A DNA stretch of 64,000 bases, taken from NCBI GenBank assembly GCA_019096155.1, contig JAHCVI010000005.1, positions 1,684,468-1,748,467 on the forward strand, written 5' to 3'. Every line of letters starts with the position of its first letter. Position 1 is the stretch's first letter. This document shows, piece by piece, positions 10,903-20,896 of the stretch. Position numbers and translations under genes: made by a program. Source of the DNA: Staphylotrichum longicolle. Its lineage: Eukaryota > Ascomycota > Sordariomycetes > Sordariales > Chaetomiaceae. The notes beneath the pieces are model-generated. The model was not told where the DNA came from, did no database searches, and saw only the letters and a program-made list of their open reading frames with translations.

Positions 10903-12355
10903 TCACGCTGAAGCTTCAGCAGCTCGCATCTCGTTGACCAGCTCCAGGATCTTGCCGTGGATGCTCTCATCGGCCGTAATCACGCCCCAGCTCTTGGAGA
11001 GCTTGTTCCCGGTGGTGAAGTCGACCGGATTGCCCGCCAGATCCGTCACCTTCCCGGCGCCCGACTCGGTGTAAATCAGCTGCGAACCCGCATGGTCCCA
11101 GATTGACCAGGGGCCCTTGGTGGGCTTTGGCCAGCGCAGCTGCACATACTCCCTCCCGCCCAGCACCATCGCCGCATACCGCATGTGCGACGAGTACATC
11201 TGCGTCCCGCCGGGATACGCCGCGCCGATCCGCCCCGCCAACTCCCTCACCTTCTCCGTCAGCGTCGCCGGGCTGTTCTGCGAGTCCACAAAGTGCACGT
11301 CCCTCAGCTCGACCTTGCCCCTCCCCCTCTCCACGCGCCGGCCCTCCCGCAGCGTCCCCGTGCCCAGCGGCCGCACCACCGCCCCCTGGCCCCGCACCGC
11401 AGACAACATCAGCCCCTCCCCGGCCGCGTCGTGCACCTTCTCCTCGGCGCACCACCACTCGTCCTGCCCGGGACACCGCAGCCGCGGACACCCCAGCACG
11501 CCGACCACCTCCCTCCCCTCCCATCCAGCAGCGCCACCGAGATGGCATACTGCCCGCCCTTGAGGAACGCGCTCGTCCCGTCGATCGGATCCAGGCTCCA
11601 CACCCTTCTTCTCGACCCTTCCCCTTCCCCTTCCCCGCCGGCCTCCTCCTCCTCCCCACCATCCCTCCCCCGCGCCCGCCGCCCTCAATCACCCGCATCA
11701 TCTCGTCCACGTCCCCGGGGCGCGCCAGCAGCGCCTCGCACCCGTCGTCGTCCAGCCGCGTGCCGTCGACGAGCTCCCACACGCGGCGCGCGAGCAGCGG
11801 GTCCGCGCGCAGCGCCGACGCGTCCTCCTCGCCGAGGATGGCGTCGCGCGGGAAGGCGGCGTGCAGCGCGGCGACGAGCAGGGCCTGCGCGGCCAGGTCG
11901 GCGACGGTGACGGGGGTCTTGTCGGGCTTGGCGAGGGAGAAGCGGCGCGGGAGGTCCGGCTTGCCGCTGCAAGGGGCGGGGGCTGGATCGGGCTCGGAGA
12001 GGTCCGAGAGGATGGAGAGGTTGGTGCTGGCGGGGGTGAGGGTGGGTGGGGAGAAGGCGATGGGGGAGGTGCATGTGGTGATGGGGGAGGTTGTTGTTGT
12101 TGGGGATGTGGACGGGGAGGGGTTGTTGTCAGGAGCTGTGAAGTACCCGGTCTCGGGCGTGGTGTGGAAGAATTGGGAGATGGGGGCTGAGTAGGACGAG
12201 GACGAAGAGGGGTTGGTTGGGTCCGCGTGTGAGGGGGGTTGTTGCGGGATGGTGGCGGCGACGCGCTTGGTGACGAGGGCGGCGCGCTGGACGGCGAGCT
12301 GGGCGATGAGAAGCTCGTGGGCGTAGGGGAGGTGGGTGGGGGTGTTGACGGTCAT
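10903..12355 (-). CDS. HAL2-type 3'(2'),5'-bisphosphate nucleotidase-like protein, frame broken twice
   Basis: A member of the inositol-monophosphatase-fold, lithium-sensitive phosphatase family; HAL2/Met22 enzymes dephosphorylate PAP in sulfur assimilation. The N-terminal part (start ATG 12355, AAAATGACC) has LPYAHELLIAQLAVQRAA, a long Ser/Pro/Thr-rich insert, KTPVTVADLAAQALL and ILGEEDAS with a metal-binding Glu. The catalytic DPIDGTSAFLKGGQYA lies in a second frame (about 11604-11530). The rest, REVVGVLGCP to IWDHAGSQLIYTESGAGK and GNKLSKSWGVI, lies in a third frame ending at TGA 10903. Both shifts (near 11600-11630 and 11505-11530) fall in G-rich purine runs, and each would be repaired by a single extra base. 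This suggests homopolymer errors or a recent pseudogene; introns there look unlikely. At about 480 codons it is longer than usual HAL2 proteins because of the insert. It converges with the CorA-like gene 161 bp away. Confidence 0.75.
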
Positions 12356-14261
12356 TTTGGGCGGTTGTTTTGGTGGGGTTTGGGGTGGATCAGGCGGTGG
12401 TGATGGCGGGAGTGGGCGGTGGTTGGGCTGGTTGGGTTTTGAGTCTTTTGACGGGAAGTCGATGAGCCGCCGTGAGGCTGAAAAGGATGGCGCAGACTGC
12501 AGCTTGTTGGGAAATGCATGCAAGTGGCTGACGAATGAAGCTGCAAAAGGCTGAAGCTGAGGTGAGACTCCTTTCAAGACTGTCGAGCTCTTGTGTGCTG
12601 CATCCTTTGAGTTTGTGTTTTTTCAGAGGCGAAACCAGCCGTATCTATACCTTGCGTTCCGAGTTGTTCGAGGTCTCCTAAGACAACACTCACAGCTCGC
12701 CTCTCATGCCGTCTGGCGCCTGACGCGCAACACATCATTCGCGCACTGTCAGGGTTCCCCCGCGGTGTCAGGCGGGCCTGGCAGGCTGGCAGCAGTTTCA
12801 TTGGACGGGCGCCACGTGGTGGGTCGCTGCCTTTTGGTGTGGAGTGGCGGAGTTTGGGGGCGCAGGTTCGGAATGCTAAAGCACCACAACCAATGGTCTT
12901 CAGAGGCCGCCCTTTGAATTCCGTTTGCCCCTGAAACATTTTTCGGTCTGACAGCGCTCTGACCAACAGGGAACACTGTGAGCCGCCAGCTCGCAGTGCT
13001 GCAAGTCTGTTGTGTAAGCGGCCACGGAAGATTTTCGCCGGAGTCGGACCTCGCTACCCAGTCAGACCGCCCTGTCGGGACTGGACTGGGGTAGAGAGAG
13101 CCTTACAGTGAGCCCGGGGCTTGGTTGATAATAAGCTCCCTGGCCCGAATCCCAACCTTGTTGGTCCTCGTCCTGTCTCATGCACACACGCGGTTGCCAC
13201 GCAGGCCACATCGTCCTTACCAGCCCATATTCCTTGCGGCCCCTTCGGCCTCGACGCCACATTCCGTTTGATACCTATCCTCCGACCTCGAGCTGCAGGA
13301 AGTGTCTTGTAATTTCCCGTCAGTCCTTCTCGCTTACCCTGTCCAGCCACTCCAGCACACTTCCGGTGTATGGGGTTGGCCGTGAGGACGGCTAGGACAG
13401 ACCCGCTCTGAGCTTCACTTCCCGTCCCTCTTCTCTTCCGGCGAGTCGTTTGTGGCCCTTGCGTTGCTCCGCCATGTTTGGCTCCGACAGACGGGAACTT
13501 GCCGCGCGCCATGTGGGACGTGGTTGGATAAGTCCTTGCGTGTTGGGGCTGTGAATCTGGGGGAAATCTGGGGACTAGCTGTCTCGAGTCAACACAAGCG
13601 AACCTTATCTTGATTTTGTCTGAAAGAGTGAGCAGTGCGAGGGATGGAGTGTTGCTACCCTGATGGATTTCCGCGGCATGACAGAGTCCTGTGACTCTTC
13701 CGGCTTTTGTTGAGCTCGCGCGGGGATTGACACAGCCCCGTCATGGTTTGCCTGGATGTGCTGGCTGTGGAGTAAGCCCCAACATTACCTTATTGACGTG
13801 AGTGGTGCCTACCAGGCAATCAGAAAAAGTGGGATAACCAACGCAGTGACAGGAGAACGAGGGTCGGACCGTGACTTGAACAAAGTTGGCAGCGATGGTC
13901 CTCTGCCCTGTCACCTTAGACGCTACTTTCACCTGTGACCAAGTGGTCGAAGGTCAGAGAGCATAGAGAAACATGACCTCTTCGTGGGTGCGCAACTGCT
14001 CGACGAGTCGGTTGGCCGGTCGTTTTACGGAGTTCTGTTTCCAACTGGAAGCCAAGCGTTTCAAGGTTGCGGTATTGAAAACGAGAAATGAGATCTCTCT
14101 AGTCCCAAAAGTCTTTTATAACACACTCCTCTGCACCTACACCGATTCCATTCATGTTTCTAGTTTGAGGACCGCATTGTCACCTTTGGCGACTCTACCT
14201 AGGTACCTTAACCAGCCGGGCACAATCTATCAAAAGACTACCAAACAACTCAATCTTAAAA
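12356..14261. other. Intergenic spacer, 1.9 kb
   Basis: Contains only ORFs without recognisable motifs on either strand. The first few hundred bases should be the HAL2-like promoter and leader (the minus strand there is pyrimidine-rich). From about 13900 the sequence becomes more AT-rich than its surroundings. Confidence 0.4.
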
Positions 14262-14678
14262 ATGCGCCCATACTGGGCCATATTCCTCGTTGCGACCCAT
14301 CTTGTGCTGTCAACACTGTGAGAGTATCCAACAATCACTGGAGAATGAGCTGTGGTCCTAGCGATCAGACACCTAGATGGTATGCAATCAGGTTTTTGCA
14401 GATTAGAAGCATATTCCATGATTTCTGCTCCGGACAAGTGCTCATCCTTCTTCAGTGTTCCAGTGTCAACCCGGCCTTCAGGGTTCAAGACCCCTCGAGA
14501 GATGAGTGACCCACCAAGGTTCATCCTCACTTTGCGACAAACATTCAGTCTTTCCGAGTCTTTCAGGGTCAATGAAGTGTTTATTCTCTCGCAGTTTCTC
14601 TTTCATTCCTTCACAGTCGAGAAACTGCAAAAGACATCGCATTTCAGAACACTGAACTGCAGACTTATTTCCATTTAA
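14262..14678 (+). CDS. Candidate small secreted protein (speculative two-exon model)
   Basis: ATG 14262 opens a short peptide, MRPYWAIFLVATHLVLST, that looks like a signal sequence and stops at once unless spliced. A GTGAGA donor at 14318 and a strong TTTTTGCAG acceptor at 14401 would join it in phase to an open frame that ends with TAA at 14676-14678. The product would be about 111 aa with two Cys residues. No CTRAY branch point is obvious in the 84-nt intron and the product matches nothing I know. The region is AT-rich and codon use is unlike the neighbouring genes. It may well be non-coding; I list it because the signal-like peptide and the splice acceptor coincide. Confidence 0.15.
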
Positions 14679-14777
14679 GGCTCGACAAAGCACAAAGCAC
14701 ACATTTCCAAGTGAGTTAACTGATCCGGCTTGATTCTTCGCTTTCGAGTTTACTGACTGTTTCTAGAGAGGCACGTC

Positions 14778-15499
14778 ATGGATGCCCCGTCGCACCCGCA
14801 CATGGCGCCAGCACCCAAATATCGCCCGCCGACCATTGCCCGCGGTGCCATCGTCTGGCTGCCAGCCAAGCGCTTCATCACAGCACGCCTCCACCACCTC
14901 CCCTCTGAAGTCTTTGACCACCCCGTCCTCATCTTCAACATACCCAGCACCCCGCGCGTCGACGTCTTCCTGGTAAACCGCTCCCCCAAACAAACAAACA
15001 AACCCTTCCCACCAAGAACCTAACTTACTTACCAACGTAACGTAAAATGCAGGTGACATCCTTCCACACCGGCGAATCTCTCATCGGGCGGTTCCAGACC
15101 GACCCCGACTTCCGGCGCCGTCAGCTCCCCATTGCTCCCGCCCCGCAGCACCCGGACAACGGCGTGCTCTTGGCCCTGGCCGGCGGCAGGCTGTGGCCCA
15201 AGGAGTCGTACGTCAGCATCAAGCTCTTTACGGTGCCGGTGAGCGTCCTGCGGGAAGAGCAGCAGGGTCCCTGGGCCCTCAGCCCCGCGTCGCTTCGAGT
15301 GTTGGACGATGTGGTGGCGGAGATGCCCTGTATGCCGACGTGGAAGAGGGGGTCAGCAGGGTTGGAGGAGGCTGTTCTGTCGGAGTGGTTGGGGAAGAGC
15401 AAGGTTGAGGGTGAGGGAGACGATGTGAGGAAGGAAGAGGAAGAGGGGTGGGTTACCGTGTTGAGGAAGAGGAAGAGGGGGTTGTCTGTATCGAGTTGA
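14778..15499 (+). CDS. Hypothetical protein, two exons, 213 aa (PemK-reminiscent N-terminus)
   Basis: Exons 14778-14972 and 15053-15499. The 80-nt intron has donor GTAAAC and acceptor ATGCAG; the join is phase 0 and reads RVDVFLVTSFHTGESL. The first ATG in the frame is used. The N-terminal half, TIARGAIVWLPAKR followed by FDHPVLIFNIP and the VTSFHTG strand, looks like a small beta-barrel and resembles the GDIVWV...HPVLV pattern of PemK/MazF-fold proteins. The resemblance is by eye only, and I recall similar short fungal proteins without known function. The C-terminal third is Glu/Lys-rich and ends in a basic WVTVLRKRKRG segment. No signal peptide or membrane helix is seen. It converges with the HNH/APH gene 508 bp away. 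Confidence 0.7.
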
Positions 15500-16007
15500 A
15501 TGTCTGGTGTGTGGAAAGGTCAAGGTGTGGGTCGAGGATTGTGTGGAGCAACGGTGGACTCGGTGTGCTTCTCTGACACTCGAGTCTTCACGCTGGGTAC
15601 CGGCGAACCTACCTTAGGTAACGAGTTGTTGGCCAATATGCATGCCTTAATGCATGGTGTGGTCTTTTGGACTGTCATTTCAACCCCAGGGTTGGGGTTA
15701 GCCCCTTTTCCTCGTTCGGTTCTCAGGGCGTTGAAAGACAGACTCACGCCAAATGCAACAGTAATAGAGACCTGATCCTTGGCCGTTGCGTATAACAAGT
15801 TCAGACGTTATACTCTGAATGCTGCTGTTCAAGGATGCTAAGCCGAATGAGGATAGGTGCACCGATCCGTGTCTGGTAACGCCCCTGAGCGTTTCTAAGC
15901 GATTTGAGTGAAAACAAGTGATATTTTCCAACCCAGTCCAGTACATTTCAAGGACGTGGAACAGAATCCGCAAATGTAACCTGTAAGCTGCCAATCCATA
16001 CAATCCA
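15500..16007. other. Intergenic spacer between convergent genes
   Basis: About 0.5 kb holding the 3' ends of two convergent genes. No coding signal, RNA gene or strong repeat is seen. Confidence 0.45.
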
Positions 16008-17896
16008 TCAAACCGCCTCACTCACTAACCACGACTCCTTCTCAACCGCCAACTCCTTCTCGTACCCGCCCTCCCCTACAAACGCCCACCAACCCCTGGC
16101 CATCTCATTATACCTGTCAATCCACCGGAACCCCTCAAACATGCTCTTCGTATACTCCCAATACTCGGGATAGAACCCGCTGTTCTCCCAGTCCACGATC
16201 CCGCTCACCCGCCACCCTTGCGTCCCGTCCTCGCGCGGGACCTTCTCGACGAGGATATTCCGAGGGTTCAGGTCCGCGTGCGTGTACATAATCTTGTGCC
16301 CCGTCCGCGCTGGGTCGTTGCCGGTGCGCACAAACATCGTGTTGAACTCGGCTTCGTCGGCAAACGGGCCCTGGGGCTCGTCACCGCTGCGGAGACGCGT
16401 GTCCCAGAGGGCCTCGCCGACGGCGTTGCAGATCGGGTGGGTGGGGTTGCGATTGTTGGGGATGGTGCGCAGCTGGGCGAGGTAGTCTGTCATCTGGAGG
16501 CTGATCTCGGCCATGTCGGTATCGGAGAGGGCGAATCGGCACTCGGCGAGAGAGATGCCCGGGATGCGGGTGGTAAGGACGTAACCATCGCCGGTGCAGT
16601 GGTGCCACCCGGGGTCAGGGTTGGCATTGTTATCAATTGCGAGGTCCAGAGGTCGGGGGACGGGGATGCTGGTGTGCTGGCGGACGAGTTGGAGGGCCCC
16701 AAACTCGTTGCGCGAGCAGGCTGCGTAGATTTGACGCTTGAGAAAGAGGCCGAATGGAAGGCGAAAAACACCATGAGCTTCGGGCTGTCTGTAGAGACGC
16801 GACCCCACCTTGATCAGAAGTTTGTAGGTGGCAATCCGTAACCTTGAAGGGACAAGGGACCAGACGGTGAAGAAAAGGATCGCAACGAGGCCGGTGAGAG
16901 AGAAGCCTCGCTGCTGGTACTTTCTGGGGTGCCGCGCGCGGATGGTTTCGGCTGAGTTAGGTGATCGCGGTTGTGAGTTTTGTGCGAGGGTCCTGGCAAG
17001 CTCAACGAACTGGAAGCTTGTTGCAAGCTTTGCTTGACTGCTTAGGAAGATTGGGTCGACAGTGTCAATGGCCGAGCGTGAATGGTCACCCAACAGGGGG
17101 TATTCCCCATCGACCTCGATTTCTTCCTCGGGAAGAACCGTGGCCTGTTTCAGTTCGTACTGACCCAACATTTAGTGAGCTGCCAGTCAGCTATAGAATC
17201 AGTTGCTCTCTACCTCAATCAGCGACGATCTTCTCCTCTCCAGTTGCACTAGACCCCGCGCAAATGCCTGGCTGGCTGACTTGCGGACTAGCCAGTGGCT
17301 CCGCTCGGGCTCGGTATGTTCGGGATTCTCAACGTAGGAAAGCCACCAGTCGCGGTATGTTGGGTCGAGGAAGGCGCCGAGCATGTCAAAGACTCGGGGC
17401 TCGATTACGGCTTGCGCGTCAGTCTTTTTAAATCCAGGGCTTCAATGGATCGGGCCTGTACCTTGTCGGTCTTCCATCCCAAAGGGAGCATCAGGATCGG
17501 TGCGATGATGAGCGGATCCCAAAAGGTCCCAGCCTTGCCCGTAATGCAACACTTGTTTCCATCTCGCTTTTTGATGTTGGCCTGGGCTTCAGCGTCCGGC
17601 ACAGGTGGCAGTTGAGCATCGCGTGTGACTGCGGTTGGTTAGGTAACTCTGCTGCCGCCCCTTGGTCTCTAAGGGGAGCGTGGTGAAAGCTCACTTGAAT
17701 CGATAATGTATGTCCAATCAGTCACAAGTAACTCAGCTTCGCCTGCAGCAAAGGCACGTTGCACATAGCGAGCAGCCAAATGGCGGTGGCGTGCGTCACT
17801 GACGAAGTTCAAGAGCAGCAAATCCGAGGGATAGGGCAGCCCTGCCGTCTCAATGAGCGAGAGTGCCTCACGGACCTCGTCCTCGGGGGTGGCCAT
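16008..17896 (-). CDS. HNH-like N-terminus fused to aminoglycoside-phosphotransferase-like kinase, 576 aa
   Basis: Exons on the minus strand: 17896-17695, 17628-17462, 17423-17214 and 17159-16008. Introns 1 (GTGAGC/CGCAG) and 3 (GTAGAG/GTCAG, CTGAC branch) are normal. Intron 2 (GTACAG/AAAAG) would be only 38 nt and is the weak point. Residues about 86-110, IKKRDGNKCCITG, resemble the start of fungal HNH_2 nuclease-like domains, but the usual AHIIP-type segment reads IIAPILMLP, so the nuclease His appears lost. The C-terminal kinase-like domain has the catalytic loop HADLNPRNIL (D489, N494) and the metal motif DWENSGF (D516), as in APH/choline-kinase-fold enzymes. A hydrophobic stretch, GLVAILFFTVWSLV, lies between the two parts. 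Exon 3 to exon 4 reads SLIEYELKQ and continues into VDGEYPLLGDHSR, which supports one gene, not two. The substrate is unknown. Confidence 0.78.
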
Positions 17897-19371
17897 GTGC
17901 AGAGCAGGTCGGAGCCGTTGAAGACGATTTCGGCCAGCATAAATCACTTTTCTTGAAGGTCAGGCTGGGACAGAGCAATAACGAGCCTTCTCAGTGAGAG
18001 GATAGCGCGTTCGGCGAGAAGGGCTCCTCCACTGCAAGTCTCAAGAAGGGACGCACCGGCATGGCGGGAAATGTGGCACAGCCATGCATGTTGTTGCCCC
18101 CGCCCCCTGAAGCAGAATGCAGGTGACAGGCGGCACCTTGTTTTCCCTCATTGGCTGCTTCGTTCGCAACGCATTCTTCCAGGGGCACCAACCACCCGTC
18201 TTGGCACAGAAACCTTTGTCGCAACCGCGAGAGCGAGCACCCGATCATCGTTTCTGTTTCGAGTACAAATATTATCGAAGCTTTAATTGATAACCTGATG
18301 CTCTAGAGTATCTGCTGGGTCTCTGGGTCCAGCAATCTGCGATCCTACTTCGTGATGACCAAAGTACATACCTAGAGTGTGGATGTGAGGGCTTCCAGGC
18401 CTTCCGGGCACTGTCACCATTGCCTCTCAGCTTCAGAGCCGCCACAGCCGCTCGTTGGCAGCTGCTGTTGCTAATTGCGGCATCGGTTGTCGTTCAACAC
18501 GGTTTCAGCACCAACAGCAATGAAGGCGCACTTGACCACCTGGCCGTTGCAGCACGCTGCATGTTGGGTCCCAACCCTGCAGGCTGCATCGAGGAGGCCT
18601 GGGTACCTAAAGAGGGCCCAGTGCGTTGGACTTTGAAGGGGCACGCGATTCTTCTTCCGGGCAATATCTGCCACAGCAAGTGCACCTGCAGCAGCCCGCC
18701 TTGTCAAGACCTGCTGGTAAGGCCGTTAGCCCTGAGCCCGTTGGGTGGGTTGCTCAAAGTCTCAGATCTGAGGCGATGCCGCTTGCAAGTATCAAGACAG
18801 GCGGTGGCCTCAAGGGAAACCAAGCTTCTTTCATATTTTGCGGCGATCCCCGTTTGAATGGTCACGGAAGGCGGGAGACTGTTGGCCTGGCAAAGGGGGG
18901 TCTGATACCGGAGGTAGGTCAGTCCGCCGACTCATGGTGCATCTTCACCTCTTTTGACCCAACACCTTGGCCATTTGTCGCCAGTTTCAATAGTGCTGCA
19001 CACCAGTATCTTGAAGTGGAAGGGCCGGGCCGCCAACGTGAAGGCTATGAGGCCTGGGAGCGGAGAGCGCGGGACTTTCGGTCTTCAATATCAACAGTGA
19101 TCCAGACTGCCTAATTACCTAGAAACTGAGAACATTCCCATCGTTCTATTTAAAAAGGGCTATCGTATTTCAGAGTCGTCAACCTTTTCCTTCATTCCCT
19201 TAACAAGTCACGTCGTGGCAGGCTTGCGCCCATTTGCCTACCTTAACAACTTACCTCAACCACATTCGGCTCCTTTACTCCATCGACCTGGCCTTGGTTT
19301 GTCTGGTTCACCCGCGTCAACAAAGAAGCCTTCCAGTACCTATCCATTGCGCCTCTCTTCGCTCTGCCAAC
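17897..19371. other. Intergenic spacer, 1.5 kb, divergent promoters
   Basis: Lies between the divergently transcribed HNH/APH gene and the 19372 gene. Open frames exist but lack ATG starts in good context or recognisable motifs. A TTTAAAAAG near 19149 could be a TATA-like element for the gene to the right. Confidence 0.4.
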
Positions 19372-20503
19372 ATGGGTGCTAAGCCTTACACGCTGTACAT
19401 TACCCTGCAGTCAGCTGCTGCTGGCCATGGAGAGGACAAATACGCAAGTCCAGCCTTTCGTCACGCCGCATCATAGCTCATTTCATTTCATATTAAGCTG
19501 ACATCCAGTAGGAATGGGCCCTTTACCTCACAGAACATAAACCACCTAGCGGTCACCTCTTCACTGTGACCGATCTCGGCAACGCACCTCACAAACTCTA
19601 CAATGAAGTTCGCATCGTTTCTGACCCAACCAGATCTAGGTGCATGACAGCGTGCCTCATGGTCCATAAGTCACCGGGCATGGTAGTGCTTACGAAATGT
19701 TCAAACGCCGTTCCTCTCAAAACTGGTCGTCCAGCTCCTCCGGACACCAAGTGGACGTCTCGAGTTTGGGTCAAGCAGGTTCTTACCATGCTTCACACTG
19801 AGACACACATTATGCTGTCAGTTAGCGTTGGTCAGCACACACCCGCGTCCTGCTTGCAAAGTTGAGTATCTTCGCTGTAGATTGTAGCTAATGCCAGGCA
19901 GATGAGATTATGGAACGTTGCCAGGCTTTGGCGGACGCGCATAGATGCTTCAAACCGGATTCCAAACACGCCGCTGCCAAGGTGTACAACGGTACCGAGT
20001 GGATGTTGCCTCCGCTTGCCAAGGTGCCGCAGTCAACACCCCATCCCGGCAGCACCAACCCTCCCATGGCTCGCAGGACTGATACCGGCAACTTGACCCC
20101 CATGGACATCGATTCGCCCAGGACACCAACCAAGAAGCCCTCCCTCGTTACCCGGATGTCCCTCAACAACGGCGCTGCCCCGGCGTCTCCTGCCAGGTGC
20201 TCATCCCCCATGGACCTCGACTCCCCCATTCCAGTGGCCAGAAAATCCACGGGATCCAATCCATTTCCATTCGCTGCCAGCAACGCGAATTCTCTTGCCC
20301 AAGCATCCACCAACAGTGGCCCTCTGAGCGGGTACGTCAACCCGATTCTTCCAAGACCCCAAGGGCAGCCCACAAGTCTTGCCACTTCCGGCGGGGTCAG
20401 AAACAGATCCCGTCTTGGTGCTACTAAGCCCCTGACAACCCGTGCTACGGGTAACGGGGCCCGGCCGATGCCGCTCAGGGTCGACATTCCCAGGAAGCCC
20501 TAG
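19372..20503 (+). CDS. Hypothetical protein with Pro/Ser-rich tail; probable GC-AG intron
   Basis: Exon 1 is 19372-19443 (MGAKPYTLYITLQSAAAG). The only phase-consistent join to the next open frame uses the GC donor GCAAGT at 19444 and acceptor AGTAG at 19511, giving DKYEWALYLTEHKPPSGHLF. Exon 2 runs to about 19826 or 19860 and exon 3 ends at TAG 20501-20503. The second junction is uncertain: GTTGGT 19827 to CCAG 19897, or GTTGAG 19861 to GCAG 19901, both in phase. The N-terminal part looks like a compact beta-rich domain. The C-terminal 180 residues, after DEIMERCQALADAHRCF, are Pro/Ser/Thr-rich and contain two similar blocks, LTPMDIDSPRTP and SSPMDLDSPIPV. They are probably disordered and possibly phosphorylated. 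I do not recognise the family. It converges with the CaaX gene. Confidence 0.6.
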
Positions 20504-20896
20504 TGTTGAATGGAGTTCAGTTTGCGAATCAAGGGTGGCTGAGGTCGGTAATGTTGTGGGGAAATGCGCGCCTTGTAAGCTATCGAAGATATTATTTATT
20601 CCCTTGTTTGTTCTGGCTCATTTCTTGTTTCCTTTTTTATCTTGCTCTTCGTCTCTCTTTTACCTTTTGCTTTTCACAGATCACAAGGCCCTGTGGTGGA
20701 TAGTGACTTTGAAGAGATACGTGCCGGGTTCATGCCACCAGGGCTTTCAATTCATAAAATCTAACTGAACTCAGATACTCCGTGACATGATAGATACCCA
20801 ATCCACGCGCGGAAAGACCCGTTTCCGTCGCCCTGTTCAGTCGCCAGCCTGACTTCTCAATGCCTCTCACCAACCAGACGTCAAGTCTGGCTTCGC
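20504..20896. other. Intergenic spacer between convergent genes
   Basis: About 0.4 kb with a T-rich stretch (20580-20680) that probably belongs to the 3' UTR of the gene on the left. No feature is supported. Confidence 0.4.

Noticed and set aside
14470..14500. GGGTTCAAGACCCC resembling a tRNA B box
   Set aside because: No matching A box, anticodon arm or acceptor stem could be drawn around it.
13973..14509. 178-codon plus-strand ORF with an ATG
   Set aside because: No recognisable motif, AT-rich codon use unlike neighbouring genes, and no supporting splice or promoter signals.
18420..18857. ORF with a hydrophobic signal-like start
   Set aside because: The frame begins at TTG; no ATG precedes the hydrophobic segment, and the remainder has no known features.
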